Below, one piece after another: positions 51,886 through 61,318 of a stretch of 64,000 nt of DNA (the stretch's first letter is position 1; the number at the start of each line of letters is the position of its first letter). A program made the position numbers and the translations under genes. The stretch covers positions 92,535-156,534 of the forward strand of contig NZ_BNBO01000015.1 of NCBI RefSeq assembly GCF_014655955.1, in the 5' to 3' direction. The notes beneath the pieces are model-generated. The model ran no database searches. It saw nothing but the letters and a program-made list of their open reading frames with translations, and was not told the origin of the DNA. The stretch comes from Kitasatospora indigofera (lineage in GTDB: Bacteria; Actinomycetota; Actinomycetes; Streptomycetales; Streptomycetaceae).

Positions 51886-54063
51886 TCAGCCGGTGACCTT
51901 GATCTCGGCCACCTGGCCGTGCCAGACGCCCCCATCCTTGGGGAGGTCGGTCATCCAGATCAAGAGGTAGCGGGTGGTCACCGGGGCGTCGGGCTTGAGC
52001 TCGGCCTGGGCGCCGGTGCTCTGGGCGATCACGCGGTAGTCGCCGGGCTTGGCGGGGGCGGCCGCCGACTGGGTGGCCGGGACGCGCAGCTCGGCCCGGG
52101 TGCTGCCGACGAACTGGACACTGACCGACCCGACCTGCTGGGGCGAGCCGAGGTCCACCAGGAGGCCGGTGCCCTCCTTGATCATCTGCAGCGGGTTCCG
52201 GTAGTCGAGCGTGGTCCAGGTGGTGTCCGGGTTGCCGTCGTGGGTGAGCGGCAGCCTCGGGACGCTCTCCGGGGAGTCGCCGAGCGGGTTGAAGGACTTC
52301 ACGTCCGCGATCGTGACCGGGGTGCCGGCGGGGGCGGCGCTCACCGGCGCGCCGATCTGCGGGTGCGCGCCGTCGGTCTGGGTGACGGCCGGGCCGGCGG
52401 TGTCGGCGGCGTGGTTGCCGCCGCGCAGCTGGCCGACCAGCTGCCAGGAGGAGAAGCCGACGGCGGCCAGCGCGACCGTCCAGGCCGTCGCCTTGAGGAC
52501 CCGGCGCAGCCGGCGGCGGCGCGGCCGGGCCGGGTACGGCAGCGGGCCGTGGAAGGCCGGGCGGACCGGGGCCGGGGCGGTGACGGGGGCCGGTGCGGGC
52601 GGGGTGCGCCGGGGCGGGGTGAAGGCGGGCAGCTCGGGCTCGGGCTGGCGGATGCGGGGCATCAGCGCGATGGCCTTCGCCAGGTCCTCGGGCGTGGTGA
52701 TCGGGGTGGTGTGGTTCGGCGGCGGGTCGCAGAGGGTGCGGGCGGCGAGCTCCGAGAGGCCCTTGTGGACGCCGGCCCGGACCTGGCTGGGCGGTACGCA
52801 GCCGAGCCCCTTGGGCAGGCCCTGGAGGTCGTAGCGGTCCTCGGGGAAGGGCCAGCGGTGGGTCAGCGCCGCGTACAGCAGGACACCGATGGCGCGGGTG
52901 TCCGTGAGCTCGGCGTCCGCGCTGTCGTCGGCGGGCAGGCCGCGCAGGGCCGCGTCCACGGCGATGCCGTTGATCCGGTACTGGCCGCCCTCGGTGCGCA
53001 GCACGCAGCGCGGGGTGAGCCGCAGGTGCGCCTGCCCACGGCGGTGGGCGGTGGCGATGGCGTCGGTGACCTGGCGGACCATCTGGTACGCGTCGTAGGG
53101 CTCCATCGGGCCGGTGGTGAGGAGCTTGGCGAGGTCGGAGGCGTCGGGCAGCCACTCCCGGACGACGTAGACCAGCTCGCCCTCCTGGACGGCGTCCAGC
53201 ACCTGGACGAAGCGGGGGTCACCGAGCAGGGCGGCGGACTTCGCGGCGGCCAGCACGGCGCGGGAGCGCTGGTGCCCGGCGGCCATCAGGTGGACGCCGA
53301 CGGCGCGGCGCAGCTTCTCGTCCACCGCGCGCCAGCTGCTGAAGGTGGCGGACTGCGAGATGCACTCCTCCAGCCGGTAGCGGCCGCCGATGATGTCGCC
53401 GCTGTGCCGCAGGGGGGCGGGCAGGGTGAGCGGGAGGGCGCCCGTCCCGCCGGTGTCGCCGGCGGTCGCGGTGGCCCTCGGGGCGGCCTTGGCGGGGGCC
53501 TTGGCGGTGGCCTCCGGGCCCGGACGGCCGGTGGCCCTGGCGAGCGGCTGCGCGGCCCCGCCGGGGGCGGCCGCGGCCTTCGCCGCGGTGGCGCCGACGG
53601 CCTTGCCGTCCGCCGCGGTGCCTGCTCCGGTACCGGTCGCGGAGTTGCTCGCGGTACCGGTCGCGGAGTCGCTCGCGGACCCGTTCCCGGCCTTGGCTCC
53701 GGCCTTGGCGGCCGCCGCTGCGGCTGCCTCCGTCCTGGCCTGCTCCCCGGCCTCCGCCTTCGCCCGGGCCGCTGCCTCCGCCTTGGCCCGGGCCTGCTCC
53801 CGGGCCTTCGCCTCGGCCCTGGCGTCGGCCGCCGCCTTGGCCTTCGCCGCGGCGGCCAGGGCCGCGCCGGCGGCCAGTTCGACGGCGATCTCGTCGGCCG
53901 ACAGCGGGGCGGTGGTCTCGGAGACCTCCTCCGCGTCCTGCGGGCCGGCCGGGCCGTCGACCGCGAGGTCGTCGATCGCCATGGCCAGCGCAGCCTCGTC
54001 CGCGGCCTCGTCAGCCTCCGGCGTGTCGACGACCGCCTTGGTGCCATCAGCCACCGTGGTCAT
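51886..54063 (-). CDS. MurJ-associated pseudokinase with extracellular beta-sandwich domain
   Basis: 725 residues. The first ~220 are Ala/Lys/Glu-rich (long helical or coiled region), followed by a kinase-like fold (about 226-480) that lacks the catalytic residues: the lysine position reads AVGVHLM, the HRD position HLRLTPR, and the DFG position INGIAVDA. A Pro-rich stretch, one transmembrane helix (about 520-542) and a C-terminal extracellular domain follow (NPDTTWTTLDYRNPLQM, LLVDLGSPQQVGSVSVQF), reminiscent of F5/8-type sandwiches. In Mycobacterium tuberculosis the same parts are fused to MviN/MurJ (Rv3910); here the gene is separate, just downstream of murJ. Probably a PknB substrate and FHA partner regulating lipid II flipping. 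Confidence 0.85.
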   Translation of the reverse strand: MTTVADGTKAVVDTPEADEAADEAALAMAIDDLAVDGPAGPQDAEEVSETTAPLSADEIAVELAAGAALAAAAKAKAAADARAEAKAREQARAKAEAAARAKAEAGEQARTEAAAAAAAKAGAKAGNGSASDSATGTASNSATGTGAGTAADGKAVGATAAKAAAAPGGAAQPLARATGRPGPEATAKAPAKAAPRATATAGDTGGTGALPLTLPAPLRHSGDIIGGRYRLEECISQSATFSSWRAVDEKLRRAVGVHLMAAGHQRSRAVLAAAKSAALLGDPRFVQVLDAVQEGELVYVVREWLPDASDLAKLLTTGPMEPYDAYQMVRQVTDAIATAHRRGQAHLRLTPRCVLRTEGGQYRINGIAVDAALRGLPADDSADAELTDTRAIGVLLYAALTHRWPFPEDRYDLQGLPKGLGCVPPSQVRAGVHKGLSELAARTLCDPPPNHTTPITTPEDLAKAIALMPRIRQPEPELPAFTPPRRTPPAPAPVTAPAPVRPAFHGPLPYPARPRRRRLRRVLKATAWTVALAAVGFSSWQLVGQLRGGNHAADTAGPAVTQTDGAHPQIGAPVSAAPAGTPVTIADVKSFNPLGDSPESVPRLPLTHDGNPDTTWTTLDYRNPLQMIKEGTGLLVDLGSPQQVGSVSVQFVGSTRAELRVPATQSAAAPAKPGDYRVIAQSTGAQAELKPDAPVTTRYLLIWMTDLPKDGGVWHGQVAEIKVTG

Positions 54064-54348
54064 GCCTCCCCTTGTGTCGCCCCGGTCGTGTCGCCCCGGA
54101 CCCGAGAAAGTCGCTGGATCGCCTCGGCGCGGGGGCCGGGGCGGTCCAGGTCAATTGTGCCCACTGTTCTCCCCCGGGTACGACCGCTGAGACGGGCAAG
54201 CGGTTGCGTGCGGTGGAGAGATCTGGTGCAGATCGGCCGCTGGGCCGGGTCCGGCGCTCCCGGGGGTCTCACCCGATCGCCGAATCCGGCCCAGCGGCCG
54301 CCACCCGGGGGTGGCGGAGGTTTTCCTGTCCGCGCGGTTGACGTGCGG

Positions 54349-56961
54349 TCAGCGGCCCAGGCGGCCGCGGACCATCCCGAGCATCGAGTTGAGTTCCTCG
54401 ATCTTGAGCCGCTTGGCGACCACCGCGAAGACCGCCAGCTGCAGCGCGCCGGCGACCAGGACGGTCAGTACGCTGCCCAGCCAGCCGCCGACCAGCGAGC
54501 CGATCAGCAGGCTGACCCCGACGCCGACCGCGGCGGCCGGGACGCAGGCGGCGGCGAGCCGGCTGTAGGTGCGGCCGATCCGCTTGGTGTCCAGGCCGCC
54601 GATCTTCCGCTTGAGCTTCGGGATCGCCACCGCGACGCCGACCGCGTAGGCGGCACCGTAGCCGAAGGCCATCCCGGTGACCACCCACTGCGAGGGCAGC
54701 ACCAGGTAGCAGAGGACCGAGAAGCCCGCCTGGCAGCCGGCCACCCAGACGGTGTTGGAGAACGGGGTGCGGGTGTCCTCGTACGCGTAGAAGCCGCGCA
54801 GCATGACGTACTGCATCGAGTACGGGATCAGGCCGAGGGCGAACGCCGAGAGCATCAGGCCGATGTTGGTGGCGCTCTCCAGGGCCTGCGGCTGGCCGCC
54901 CACGGCGTAGATCGAGCGGGCGATGGCCGGGCCGAGCGAGAGGAAGAGGAAGGCCCCGGGGATGATCGCCACGGCTGTGGTGCGCAGGCCGTAGGAGATG
55001 TCGTCCCGGACGGTGCCGGCGTCCTCGTCGGCGGCCGCGCGGGAGAGCCGCGGCAGCACGGCGCTCATGATCGAGACGGCGATCACCGCGTGCGGCAGCT
55101 GCCAGATCAGCAGGGCGTTGGAGAACGCCGACAGGCCCGCGCCGTTGTCACCGGCGTCGATGCCGGCCGCGACCGCGATCTGGGTGATCACCAGGTAGCC
55201 GGCCTGGTTGGCGAGGACGAAGAAGAAGGTCCACTTGGCGAGCCGGGCGGCCTTGCCCAGGCCGTGGCCGCGCCAGTCGAAGCGCGGCCGGTAGCTGAAG
55301 CCGGCGGCCCGCAGGTACGGGATCATCGCCAGCGCCTGGACGGCCAGGCCGATCAGGGTGCCGAGGCCGAGCAGCCGGACGCCCTCGGGCGAGATGGTGG
55401 CCGGGTTGACCTCGGTGGAGCTGAACCCGCCGTAGACCCAGATGTACGCGCCGAAGGTGAAGATCACCACGATGTTGTTGAGGACCGGGGTCCACATCAT
55501 GGCGCCGAAGCGGCCGCGCGCGTTCAGGATCTGCCCCATCACCACGTGGATGCCCATGAAGAAGATCGTGGGGAGGCAGTAGCGCGCGAGCGCCACCGTG
55601 GTGTCGGCGCTGGCCTGGTCGGTGGTGAGTGCGTGCGCGATCAACTGGACCAGCACCGGGGCGCCGAGCACGGCCAGGAAGGAGACGCCGGCCAGGCCGA
55701 CGATCACCAGCGTCAGCAGCCGGTTGGCGTACGCGGCGCCGCCGTCCTCGTCGTGCTTCATGCTGCGGACCAGCTGCGGCACGAAGACGGCGTTCAGCGC
55801 GCCGCCGCCGATCAGGATGTAGAGCAGGGTCGGCAGGGTGTTGGCGGCGTTGTACGAGTCGCCCATCCGGACGGCGCCGATCGCCGCGACGATCACCATC
55901 GTGCGGACGAAGCCGGTGCCCCGGGAGACCAGGGTGCCGGCGGCCATGATCGCGCTGGAGTTCAGCAGGCCGGCGACCTTGCCGCCGCCACCGCCCTTCG
56001 CGGGCCGGGGCGCCTCCTGGCGCTCCTCCGCGAGCTCCTCGGCGACCTCGTCCAGCGGCTCCACGGCGGGCGGCAGCTGGACCGCCGCCACCTGCATGGT
56101 GGCCTCCTGCTCGGAGAGCGGCGGGTCGAACTCGATCGGCGGGACGAACTGGCCGCCCTGGCCGTGGCCCGGGTGCTGCTCGTGCCCGGGGCCGGGCTGG
56201 GGGCCCTGGCCCTGCGGCGGCCCGGCCGCGTAGGGCGGCGCCGGGTAGCCGTGGCCGGCGGCCGGACCGCCGGGGGCCGGCATCGGCTGGGCGCCGGGCC
56301 GGTAGGGGCCGGGCTGACCGGGCTGCTGGAGCGGGTGCTGTCCGGGCTGCTGGGCCGGGTGCTGTCCGGGCTGCTGGGCCGGGTGTACGTCGGGGTACGG
56401 GGCCGGCTGCGGGCCGGGCTGCGGCTGCTGGGGGGCACCGCCGAACAGCGCGTCCACGCCGACGTACTCGGTGGTCTCGGAGTTCCACGGGGACTCCGGC
56501 CGGGCGGGCTCCTGCCACTGCCCCCACCGGGCGCCGGGGCCGGAGCCGGGCGCGGGGGCGCCGGGGTCCGCCGGGGCGGTGTTCGGGGTGACGGGGGCCT
56601 GGGCCGCCGGGCGCTGCGGCGCGGGGTTCGCCGCCGGCTCCTCCCAGGCGGGCCTGGCCGGCGTGTCCCAGCCGGGCTGCACCGGGGGCACGGGCGGTGC
56701 CATCGCCGGCGGTACGGGCGTCGGGTAGCCGTTGGCCTGCGGCGGGAGATGCGGTGGCACGTCGTAGGCCGGCGGTGCGCCGCCCTCCCGGCCGGCCTGG
56801 ACGCCGTACGGGTCCGGCTCGGACCCGTACCCGTCGTAGCCGTCCGCCGCGTACGGGTCCTGTGCGTAGGTGTCGGCCACGTACCAGTCGCCGCCCGGCG
56901 TCTCGGCCGGCTGTTGTCCACCGGCCTGGCTCTGTGCTCGCTCCTCGCGGGGCCCGCTCAT
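54349..56961 (-). CDS. murJ: lipid II flippase MurJ (MviN) with long cytoplasmic N-terminus
   Basis: 870 residues. The first ~335 are Pro/Gln/Gly/Tyr-rich and disordered, with a 24-bp tandem repeat (56317-56386) encoding HPAQQPGQ units. Then the flippase core with about 14 helices, beginning LLNSSAIMAAGTLVSRGTGFVRTM and including GDSYNAANTLPTLLYILIGGG. It moves lipid II across the membrane for peptidoglycan synthesis. Start uncertain: ATG 56961 with a weak GAGG, or TTG 57012, which overlaps the upstream stop (TTGA). The gap to the pseudokinase (54064-54348) holds no gene. Confidence 0.9.
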   Translation of the reverse strand: MSGPREERAQSQAGGQQPAETPGGDWYVADTYAQDPYAADGYDGYGSEPDPYGVQAGREGGAPPAYDVPPHLPPQANGYPTPVPPAMAPPVPPVQPGWDTPARPAWEEPAANPAPQRPAAQAPVTPNTAPADPGAPAPGSGPGARWGQWQEPARPESPWNSETTEYVGVDALFGGAPQQPQPGPQPAPYPDVHPAQQPGQHPAQQPGQHPLQQPGQPGPYRPGAQPMPAPGGPAAGHGYPAPPYAAGPPQGQGPQPGPGHEQHPGHGQGGQFVPPIEFDPPLSEQEATMQVAAVQLPPAVEPLDEVAEELAEERQEAPRPAKGGGGGKVAGLLNSSAIMAAGTLVSRGTGFVRTMVIVAAIGAVRMGDSYNAANTLPTLLYILIGGGALNAVFVPQLVRSMKHDEDGGAAYANRLLTLVIVGLAGVSFLAVLGAPVLVQLIAHALTTDQASADTTVALARYCLPTIFFMGIHVVMGQILNARGRFGAMMWTPVLNNIVVIFTFGAYIWVYGGFSSTEVNPATISPEGVRLLGLGTLIGLAVQALAMIPYLRAAGFSYRPRFDWRGHGLGKAARLAKWTFFFVLANQAGYLVITQIAVAAGIDAGDNGAGLSAFSNALLIWQLPHAVIAVSIMSAVLPRLSRAAADEDAGTVRDDISYGLRTTAVAIIPGAFLFLSLGPAIARSIYAVGGQPQALESATNIGLMLSAFALGLIPYSMQYVMLRGFYAYEDTRTPFSNTVWVAGCQAGFSVLCYLVLPSQWVVTGMAFGYGAAYAVGVAVAIPKLKRKIGGLDTKRIGRTYSRLAAACVPAAAVGVGVSLLIGSLVGGWLGSVLTVLVAGALQLAVFAVVAKRLKIEELNSMLGMVRGRLGR

Positions 56962-57008
56962 GCCACCTCTTCGCTGTTCGGGGGAGGGCGCCCTGGGGTC
57001 GGGCGGTA

Positions 57009-59468
57009 TCAAGGACCAACCTTCTCATCACCGGTGGCCCGATCCCGGCCATCTGCGGTGGTGCCGCGCAGTGTCTGCACGGCGTCCCGGTCGTCGTCCG
57101 GGCCCTCGTCGGCGTCCTCCGGGCCCGCCTGCGGGCCCGCGGCGTCGTCCGGGCCGGCCCCGTCCTCGGCGCCGTCCAGGGGCCGGTCGCCGTCGGCGTC
57201 CGCGTCCGCGCCCTGCTTCTTGCGCTGGCGGTAGATCCGCAGCGCGGCGAGCAGGATCAGCAGCAGCCCGGCGCCGATCACGTACAGCACGCCGTCGGTC
57301 ACCGAGGTCACCATGACGTTGAAGGTGACCGGGTCGCCGTAGCGCTGCGGGTCCGGGCCGGTGGTCCACAGCTGGGCGGTCATGGTGGCCTGCCCGTTGT
57401 TGTGCGCCTCGGCGGGGAACTGCATGGTGACGCTGCGGGAGGCGCCCAGCACGATGTCGGCCGGGTCGCCGACCTTGAGGCGGTTGGGCTGGCTGGAGGT
57501 CAGCACCAGTTTGAGGTTGGTGACCGCCTGGGTGAGGTCGTTGCGCACGCTGACCTGGAGGACTCCGGTGTCGCCGGCGAAGGTGATGACGCCCTTCTTG
57601 GGCACCCGCACCGCCTGGGACAGCTCGCCCAGGTAGTCCCGCACGCCGTCGCGGTAGGTGTCGCCGGCCGGGCCCTGGGTGCGCCACTCGGTGGACACCG
57701 AGCGGACCATGGCGGCGCTGAACGGCCCGCGGACCCGCTGCGGCAGGGTGAGGATGCGCATCAGCAGGTCGAGCTTGCTCTGGATGGCCATGGTCTCGGT
57801 GAGGGCCTTGGCCGACAGCTCGGAGGCGCGCGCCTCGCCGGGGTAGTCGGTCGCCGGGGGCACCGCGCCGTTGGCCCTGGGGTCGGCGGCGGCCTGGGCC
57901 ACGGCGTCCAGTGTCACCGGGGTGGTCCACTGGCCGGCGTTGGCGCTCTGCAGGGCGCTCGCGAGGGTCCTGGCGGTGTTCACGGTGAGGCCGCGCGGGG
58001 GCATCACCAGCAGGCCGCGCGGGTTGTGCGGCTCCTGCCGGGTGATCACGAAGGTCTCCGCCAGGAAGCGCTGGACGGCCTCGCTCTGCGCCTGCGGGGT
58101 GTTCAGGTCGCTCTGGAACAGGCCGGAGACCGTGCTGTCCGCGACCACGCCGGTCTGGCCGTTGCCGAGCGGGCGGACCGCGCCGGGGGTGTACTTCAGC
58201 GAGTCCGCCTCGGGCAGGCTGGCCCCGTTCACCAGCAGCAGGTTGTCCCCGCCGCGCTGCGCGGTGGCGGCGATCTGCTGGTCCAGGTAGCCCTGGTACG
58301 GCCAGGCGACGTCGCCCCGGACGTCCACCGACAGCCGGCCCTCCGCCGTCACCTGTCCGGCCGTGCCGGCCTTCAGCAGGGCGGTGTCGATGCCGTTCAG
58401 GTCGGCGCCGTTGTGCGCGATGGAGGCGATGTCCGGGTCGGCGTAGGGCAGCGAGACGACCTCGCTGCCCTTCTTGGCGACGGCCGTCCGCAGCTTGTCC
58501 AGCCAGGCCGCGGCGGCCGCGGTGCCGGTGCCCTGGGTGGTGTTCTCGTCCTTGGCGGACTGGCCGGCGGTGTTGGGCTTCTGCACCCGGTACGGCTTGG
58601 TCATCGCGTACGCGGTGTCCAGCAGGTCCGGGTCGACCACCCAGGTCGGCGCGGTCAGGCCGGCGCCGATGTCGACCAGCTCGTAGAGCCGCCCGCCGGG
58701 GGCGAACTCGGCGGCCAGGCTGTCGTCCCGCAGCACCGGGACGCTCTGGTCGTTGTCGGAGAGGGTCTGGGCGACCAGCTCCGGGGTGTGGGTGATCGGC
58801 CAGAGCGTCGCGACCTGGGTCGGCTGGGCGTCGGCCGGGGTCGGGTTGTACGGGAGGAAGGTGCGGGCGATGCCCAGCGGGCGCTCGCGCTGGTTGTCGC
58901 CGGTCGAGCCGCGGACGTCGACCGCGAGCTCGTAGGCGCCCTCCCGGTCGAGTTCGAGGTCGGCCACCGCCACCTGGAGGGTGAACGGCTGGCTCTGGCC
59001 GGGGCCGAGTTCGTTCAGGGCGGCCTGCGGGCTGGGCAGGTCGACGCCGTCCACGCCCGCCGGGTCGTTGCGGGTGGCGACCGCGGTGAGGTCGCTGCGG
59101 GTGTTCAGCGGCTTGTGGTTGAGCGGGGCGCGGACGGCGGCGTGCGGGGACTTCAGGGGCGCGCGGCCGCCGTTGGTCACCTGGCCGGTGATGGTCACGG
59201 TGCCGTTGGGGGTGGCCACGGCGGGGGAGACACCGTCGATGGTCACGACCACCGGGTACTCGCCGGACACCTCGGTCACCAGGCCCGGCCGGGCCCCGGC
59301 GGCCGGTGCGCCCTGGGCGCCGGCCTGCGGGGCGGCGCCCAGCAGCACGGCGCAGGCCGCCGCGAGGGCCCCGAGCCGGCGGGCCGCCCGCGCGGTGCGG
59401 CCGCCACGGCCGGCACGTCCACGCCGTCCGTGCGTCTCCAGGCCCGAGTGCCGTGCCGGCTCGCTCAC
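57009..59468 (-). CDS. DUF6049 family exported membrane protein
   Basis: 819 residues. Signal-like hydrophobic segment near residue 35 (RLGALAAACAVLLGAAPQAGAQ), a large extracytoplasmic region with Ig-like start (VTIDGVSPAVATPNGTVTITGQVTN), then a C-terminal transmembrane helix (GVLYVIGAGLLLILLAALRIY) and an acidic cytoplasmic tail (ADADADGDRPLDGAEDG). Family of unknown function always next to murJ in actinobacteria. GTG 59468 with GGCGAGGG upstream. It is upstream of murJ in the same operon, the stop meeting the possible TTG start. Confidence 0.85.
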   Translation of the reverse strand: MSEPARHSGLETHGRRGRAGRGGRTARAARRLGALAAACAVLLGAAPQAGAQGAPAAGARPGLVTEVSGEYPVVVTIDGVSPAVATPNGTVTITGQVTNGGRAPLKSPHAAVRAPLNHKPLNTRSDLTAVATRNDPAGVDGVDLPSPQAALNELGPGQSQPFTLQVAVADLELDREGAYELAVDVRGSTGDNQRERPLGIARTFLPYNPTPADAQPTQVATLWPITHTPELVAQTLSDNDQSVPVLRDDSLAAEFAPGGRLYELVDIGAGLTAPTWVVDPDLLDTAYAMTKPYRVQKPNTAGQSAKDENTTQGTGTAAAAAWLDKLRTAVAKKGSEVVSLPYADPDIASIAHNGADLNGIDTALLKAGTAGQVTAEGRLSVDVRGDVAWPYQGYLDQQIAATAQRGGDNLLLVNGASLPEADSLKYTPGAVRPLGNGQTGVVADSTVSGLFQSDLNTPQAQSEAVQRFLAETFVITRQEPHNPRGLLVMPPRGLTVNTARTLASALQSANAGQWTTPVTLDAVAQAAADPRANGAVPPATDYPGEARASELSAKALTETMAIQSKLDLLMRILTLPQRVRGPFSAAMVRSVSTEWRTQGPAGDTYRDGVRDYLGELSQAVRVPKKGVITFAGDTGVLQVSVRNDLTQAVTNLKLVLTSSQPNRLKVGDPADIVLGASRSVTMQFPAEAHNNGQATMTAQLWTTGPDPQRYGDPVTFNVMVTSVTDGVLYVIGAGLLLILLAALRIYRQRKKQGADADADGDRPLDGAEDGAGPDDAAGPQAGPEDADEGPDDDRDAVQTLRGTTADGRDRATGDEKVGP

Positions 59469-59738
59469 GCGCTTCGCCCTCGCCGTTCTCGATCGCTGAT
59501 CGTCGGATGACCAGATGAATGGCCGTACTGTCCGGTAGTCCGCCGTCCGCACAGCCTTGATGGCACCGCGGCGCGGCCGTCGCGCTGACGCGGCCGAGAC
59601 TCGCTCCCACCGGCATGGTAACGACGATCCCCGGCCCCCAGTGTTGGGGGTCGCCGGGTGGGCGCCCCCGGCGCCGGGCACCGGCCGCCCGCAAACCCGC
59701 GGGCGGCGGGGCTGCCCGGACCCGTACCCTTGTGAGCC

Positions 59739-61223
59739 GTGTCCACTGCCAATGACCCCAGCGCCCATTCTTCCAGCACCGCCACCGCCGCCGTCCCCGG
59801 TCTGAGCGAGGCGCAGACCCTGGGACTCCAGGAACTGCTGAGGGTCTCACCAGTCGCCGACGAGGTCGCCGCGCGCTTCCAGGCGGCCGGCCACCGGCTC
59901 GCCCTGGTCGGCGGCTCGGTGCGGGACGCGCTGCTCGGCCGGCTCGGCAACGACCTGGACTTCACCACCGACGCCCGCCCGCAGCAGGTGCTCAAGCTGG
60001 TCAAGGGCTGGGCGGACGCCGTCTGGGACGTCGGCATCGCCTTCGGCACCGTCGGCGCGCGCAAGGACACGCCCGAGGGCTCCTTCCTGATCGAGATCAC
60101 CACCTACCGCTCCGAGGCCTACGACCGCACCTCGCGCAAGCCCGAGGTGACCTACGGCGCCGGCATCGAGGAGGACCTGGTCCGCCGGGACTTCACGGTC
60201 AACGCGATGGCCGTCGACCTGCCCGGCCGCGGCTTCGTCGACCCGCACCACGGCCTGGACGACCTGGAGCGGCGGGTGCTGCGCACCCCCGCCACGCCGG
60301 AGGAGTCCTTCTCCGACGACCCGCTGCGGATGATGCGGGCCGCCCGCTTCGCCGCCCAGCTGGACTTCACGCCCGCCCCCGAGGTGGTCGAGGCGATGAC
60401 CGCCATGGCCGAGCGGATCACCATCGTGTCCGCCGAGCGGGTCCAGGCCGAGCTGAACAAGCTGCTGCTCTCCGACCACCCGGTCAAGGGCCTGCGGCTG
60501 CTGGTCGACACCGGCCTCGCCGACCACGTGCTCCCCGAGCTGCCGGCCCTGCGGCTGGAGAGCGACGAGCACCACCGGCACAAGGACGTCTACGAGCACT
60601 CGCTCACCGTGCTGGAGCAGGCCGTCGCCCTGGAGCAGGAGGGCCCCGACCTGGTGCTGCGGCTCGCCGCGCTGCTGCACGACATCGGCAAGCCCCGCAC
60701 CCGGCGCTTCGAGGCGGACGGCCGGGTCTCCTTCCACCACCACGAGATGGTGGGCGCCAAGATGACCCGCAAGCGGATGCGCGACCTCAAGTACTCCAAG
60801 GACCTGATCGAGGACGTCTCCCGGCTGGTCGAGCTGCACCTGCGCTTCCACGGCTACGGCGGCGGCGAGTGGACCGACTCCGCGGTGCGCCGCTACGTCA
60901 ACGACGCGGGCCCGCTGCTGGAGCGCCTGCACAAGCTGACCCGCTCGGACTGCACCACCCGCAACCGGAAGAAGGCCGCCGCGCTGTCGCGGACCTACGA
61001 CGGCCTGGAGGACCGGATCGCCGAGCTCAAGGAGCGCGAGGAGCTGGACGCCGTCCGTCCCGCGCTCGACGGCAACCAGATCATGGAGCTGCTCGGGCTG
61101 AAGCCGGGCCCGCAGGTCGGCAAGGCCTACAAGCACATGCTGGAGCTGCGGCTGGAGCACGGCCCGATGGAGCACGAGGACGCCGTCGCGGCGCTGCGCG
61201 CCTGGTGGGCCGCCCAGGACTGA
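59739..61223 (+). CDS. cca: CCA tRNA nucleotidyltransferase
   Basis: 494 residues. Class II nucleotidyltransferase head: ALVGGSVRDALLGRLGNDLDFTTDA with the catalytic acidic pair, RRDFTVNAMAVDL, DDPLRMMRAARFAAQLDF; HD domain LLHDIGKPRTRR with HHHEMVGA. It adds CCA to tRNA 3' ends, needed here since neither tRNA in the window encodes CCA. GTG 59739 has no ribosome site; a -10-like TACCCT lies 7 bases upstream, so the mRNA may be leaderless. It diverges from the DUF6049 gene. Confidence 0.92.
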   Translation: MSTANDPSAHSSSTATAAVPGLSEAQTLGLQELLRVSPVADEVAARFQAAGHRLALVGGSVRDALLGRLGNDLDFTTDARPQQVLKLVKGWADAVWDVGIAFGTVGARKDTPEGSFLIEITTYRSEAYDRTSRKPEVTYGAGIEEDLVRRDFTVNAMAVDLPGRGFVDPHHGLDDLERRVLRTPATPEESFSDDPLRMMRAARFAAQLDFTPAPEVVEAMTAMAERITIVSAERVQAELNKLLLSDHPVKGLRLLVDTGLADHVLPELPALRLESDEHHRHKDVYEHSLTVLEQAVALEQEGPDLVLRLAALLHDIGKPRTRRFEADGRVSFHHHEMVGAKMTRKRMRDLKYSKDLIEDVSRLVELHLRFHGYGGGEWTDSAVRRYVNDAGPLLERLHKLTRSDCTTRNRKKAAALSRTYDGLEDRIAELKEREELDAVRPALDGNQIMELLGLKPGPQVGKAYKHMLELRLEHGPMEHEDAVAALRAWWAAQD

Positions 61224-61260
61224 CCCCGGGCGGGCCCCCGGCGGGGGCGGAGCGCGCGAA

Positions 61261-61299
61261 CGGCGGAGGGGAGCCCGGTGGCCGGGCTCCCCTCCGCCG
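61261..61299. terminator. bidirectional terminator between cca and the LppU-like gene
   Basis: Perfect 18-bp stem (61261-61278 with 61282-61299), 3-base loop, between convergent genes. Confidence 0.92.
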
Positions 61300-61318
61300 T
61301 GTCACGGGGCGGGCGGCG

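Noticed and set aside
51184..57234. A 2016-codon plus-strand open frame opposite sigM, the pseudokinase and murJ
   Set aside because: It is antisense to three well-supported genes and has no recognisable domains; long antisense frames arise from the high third-position GC of this genome.
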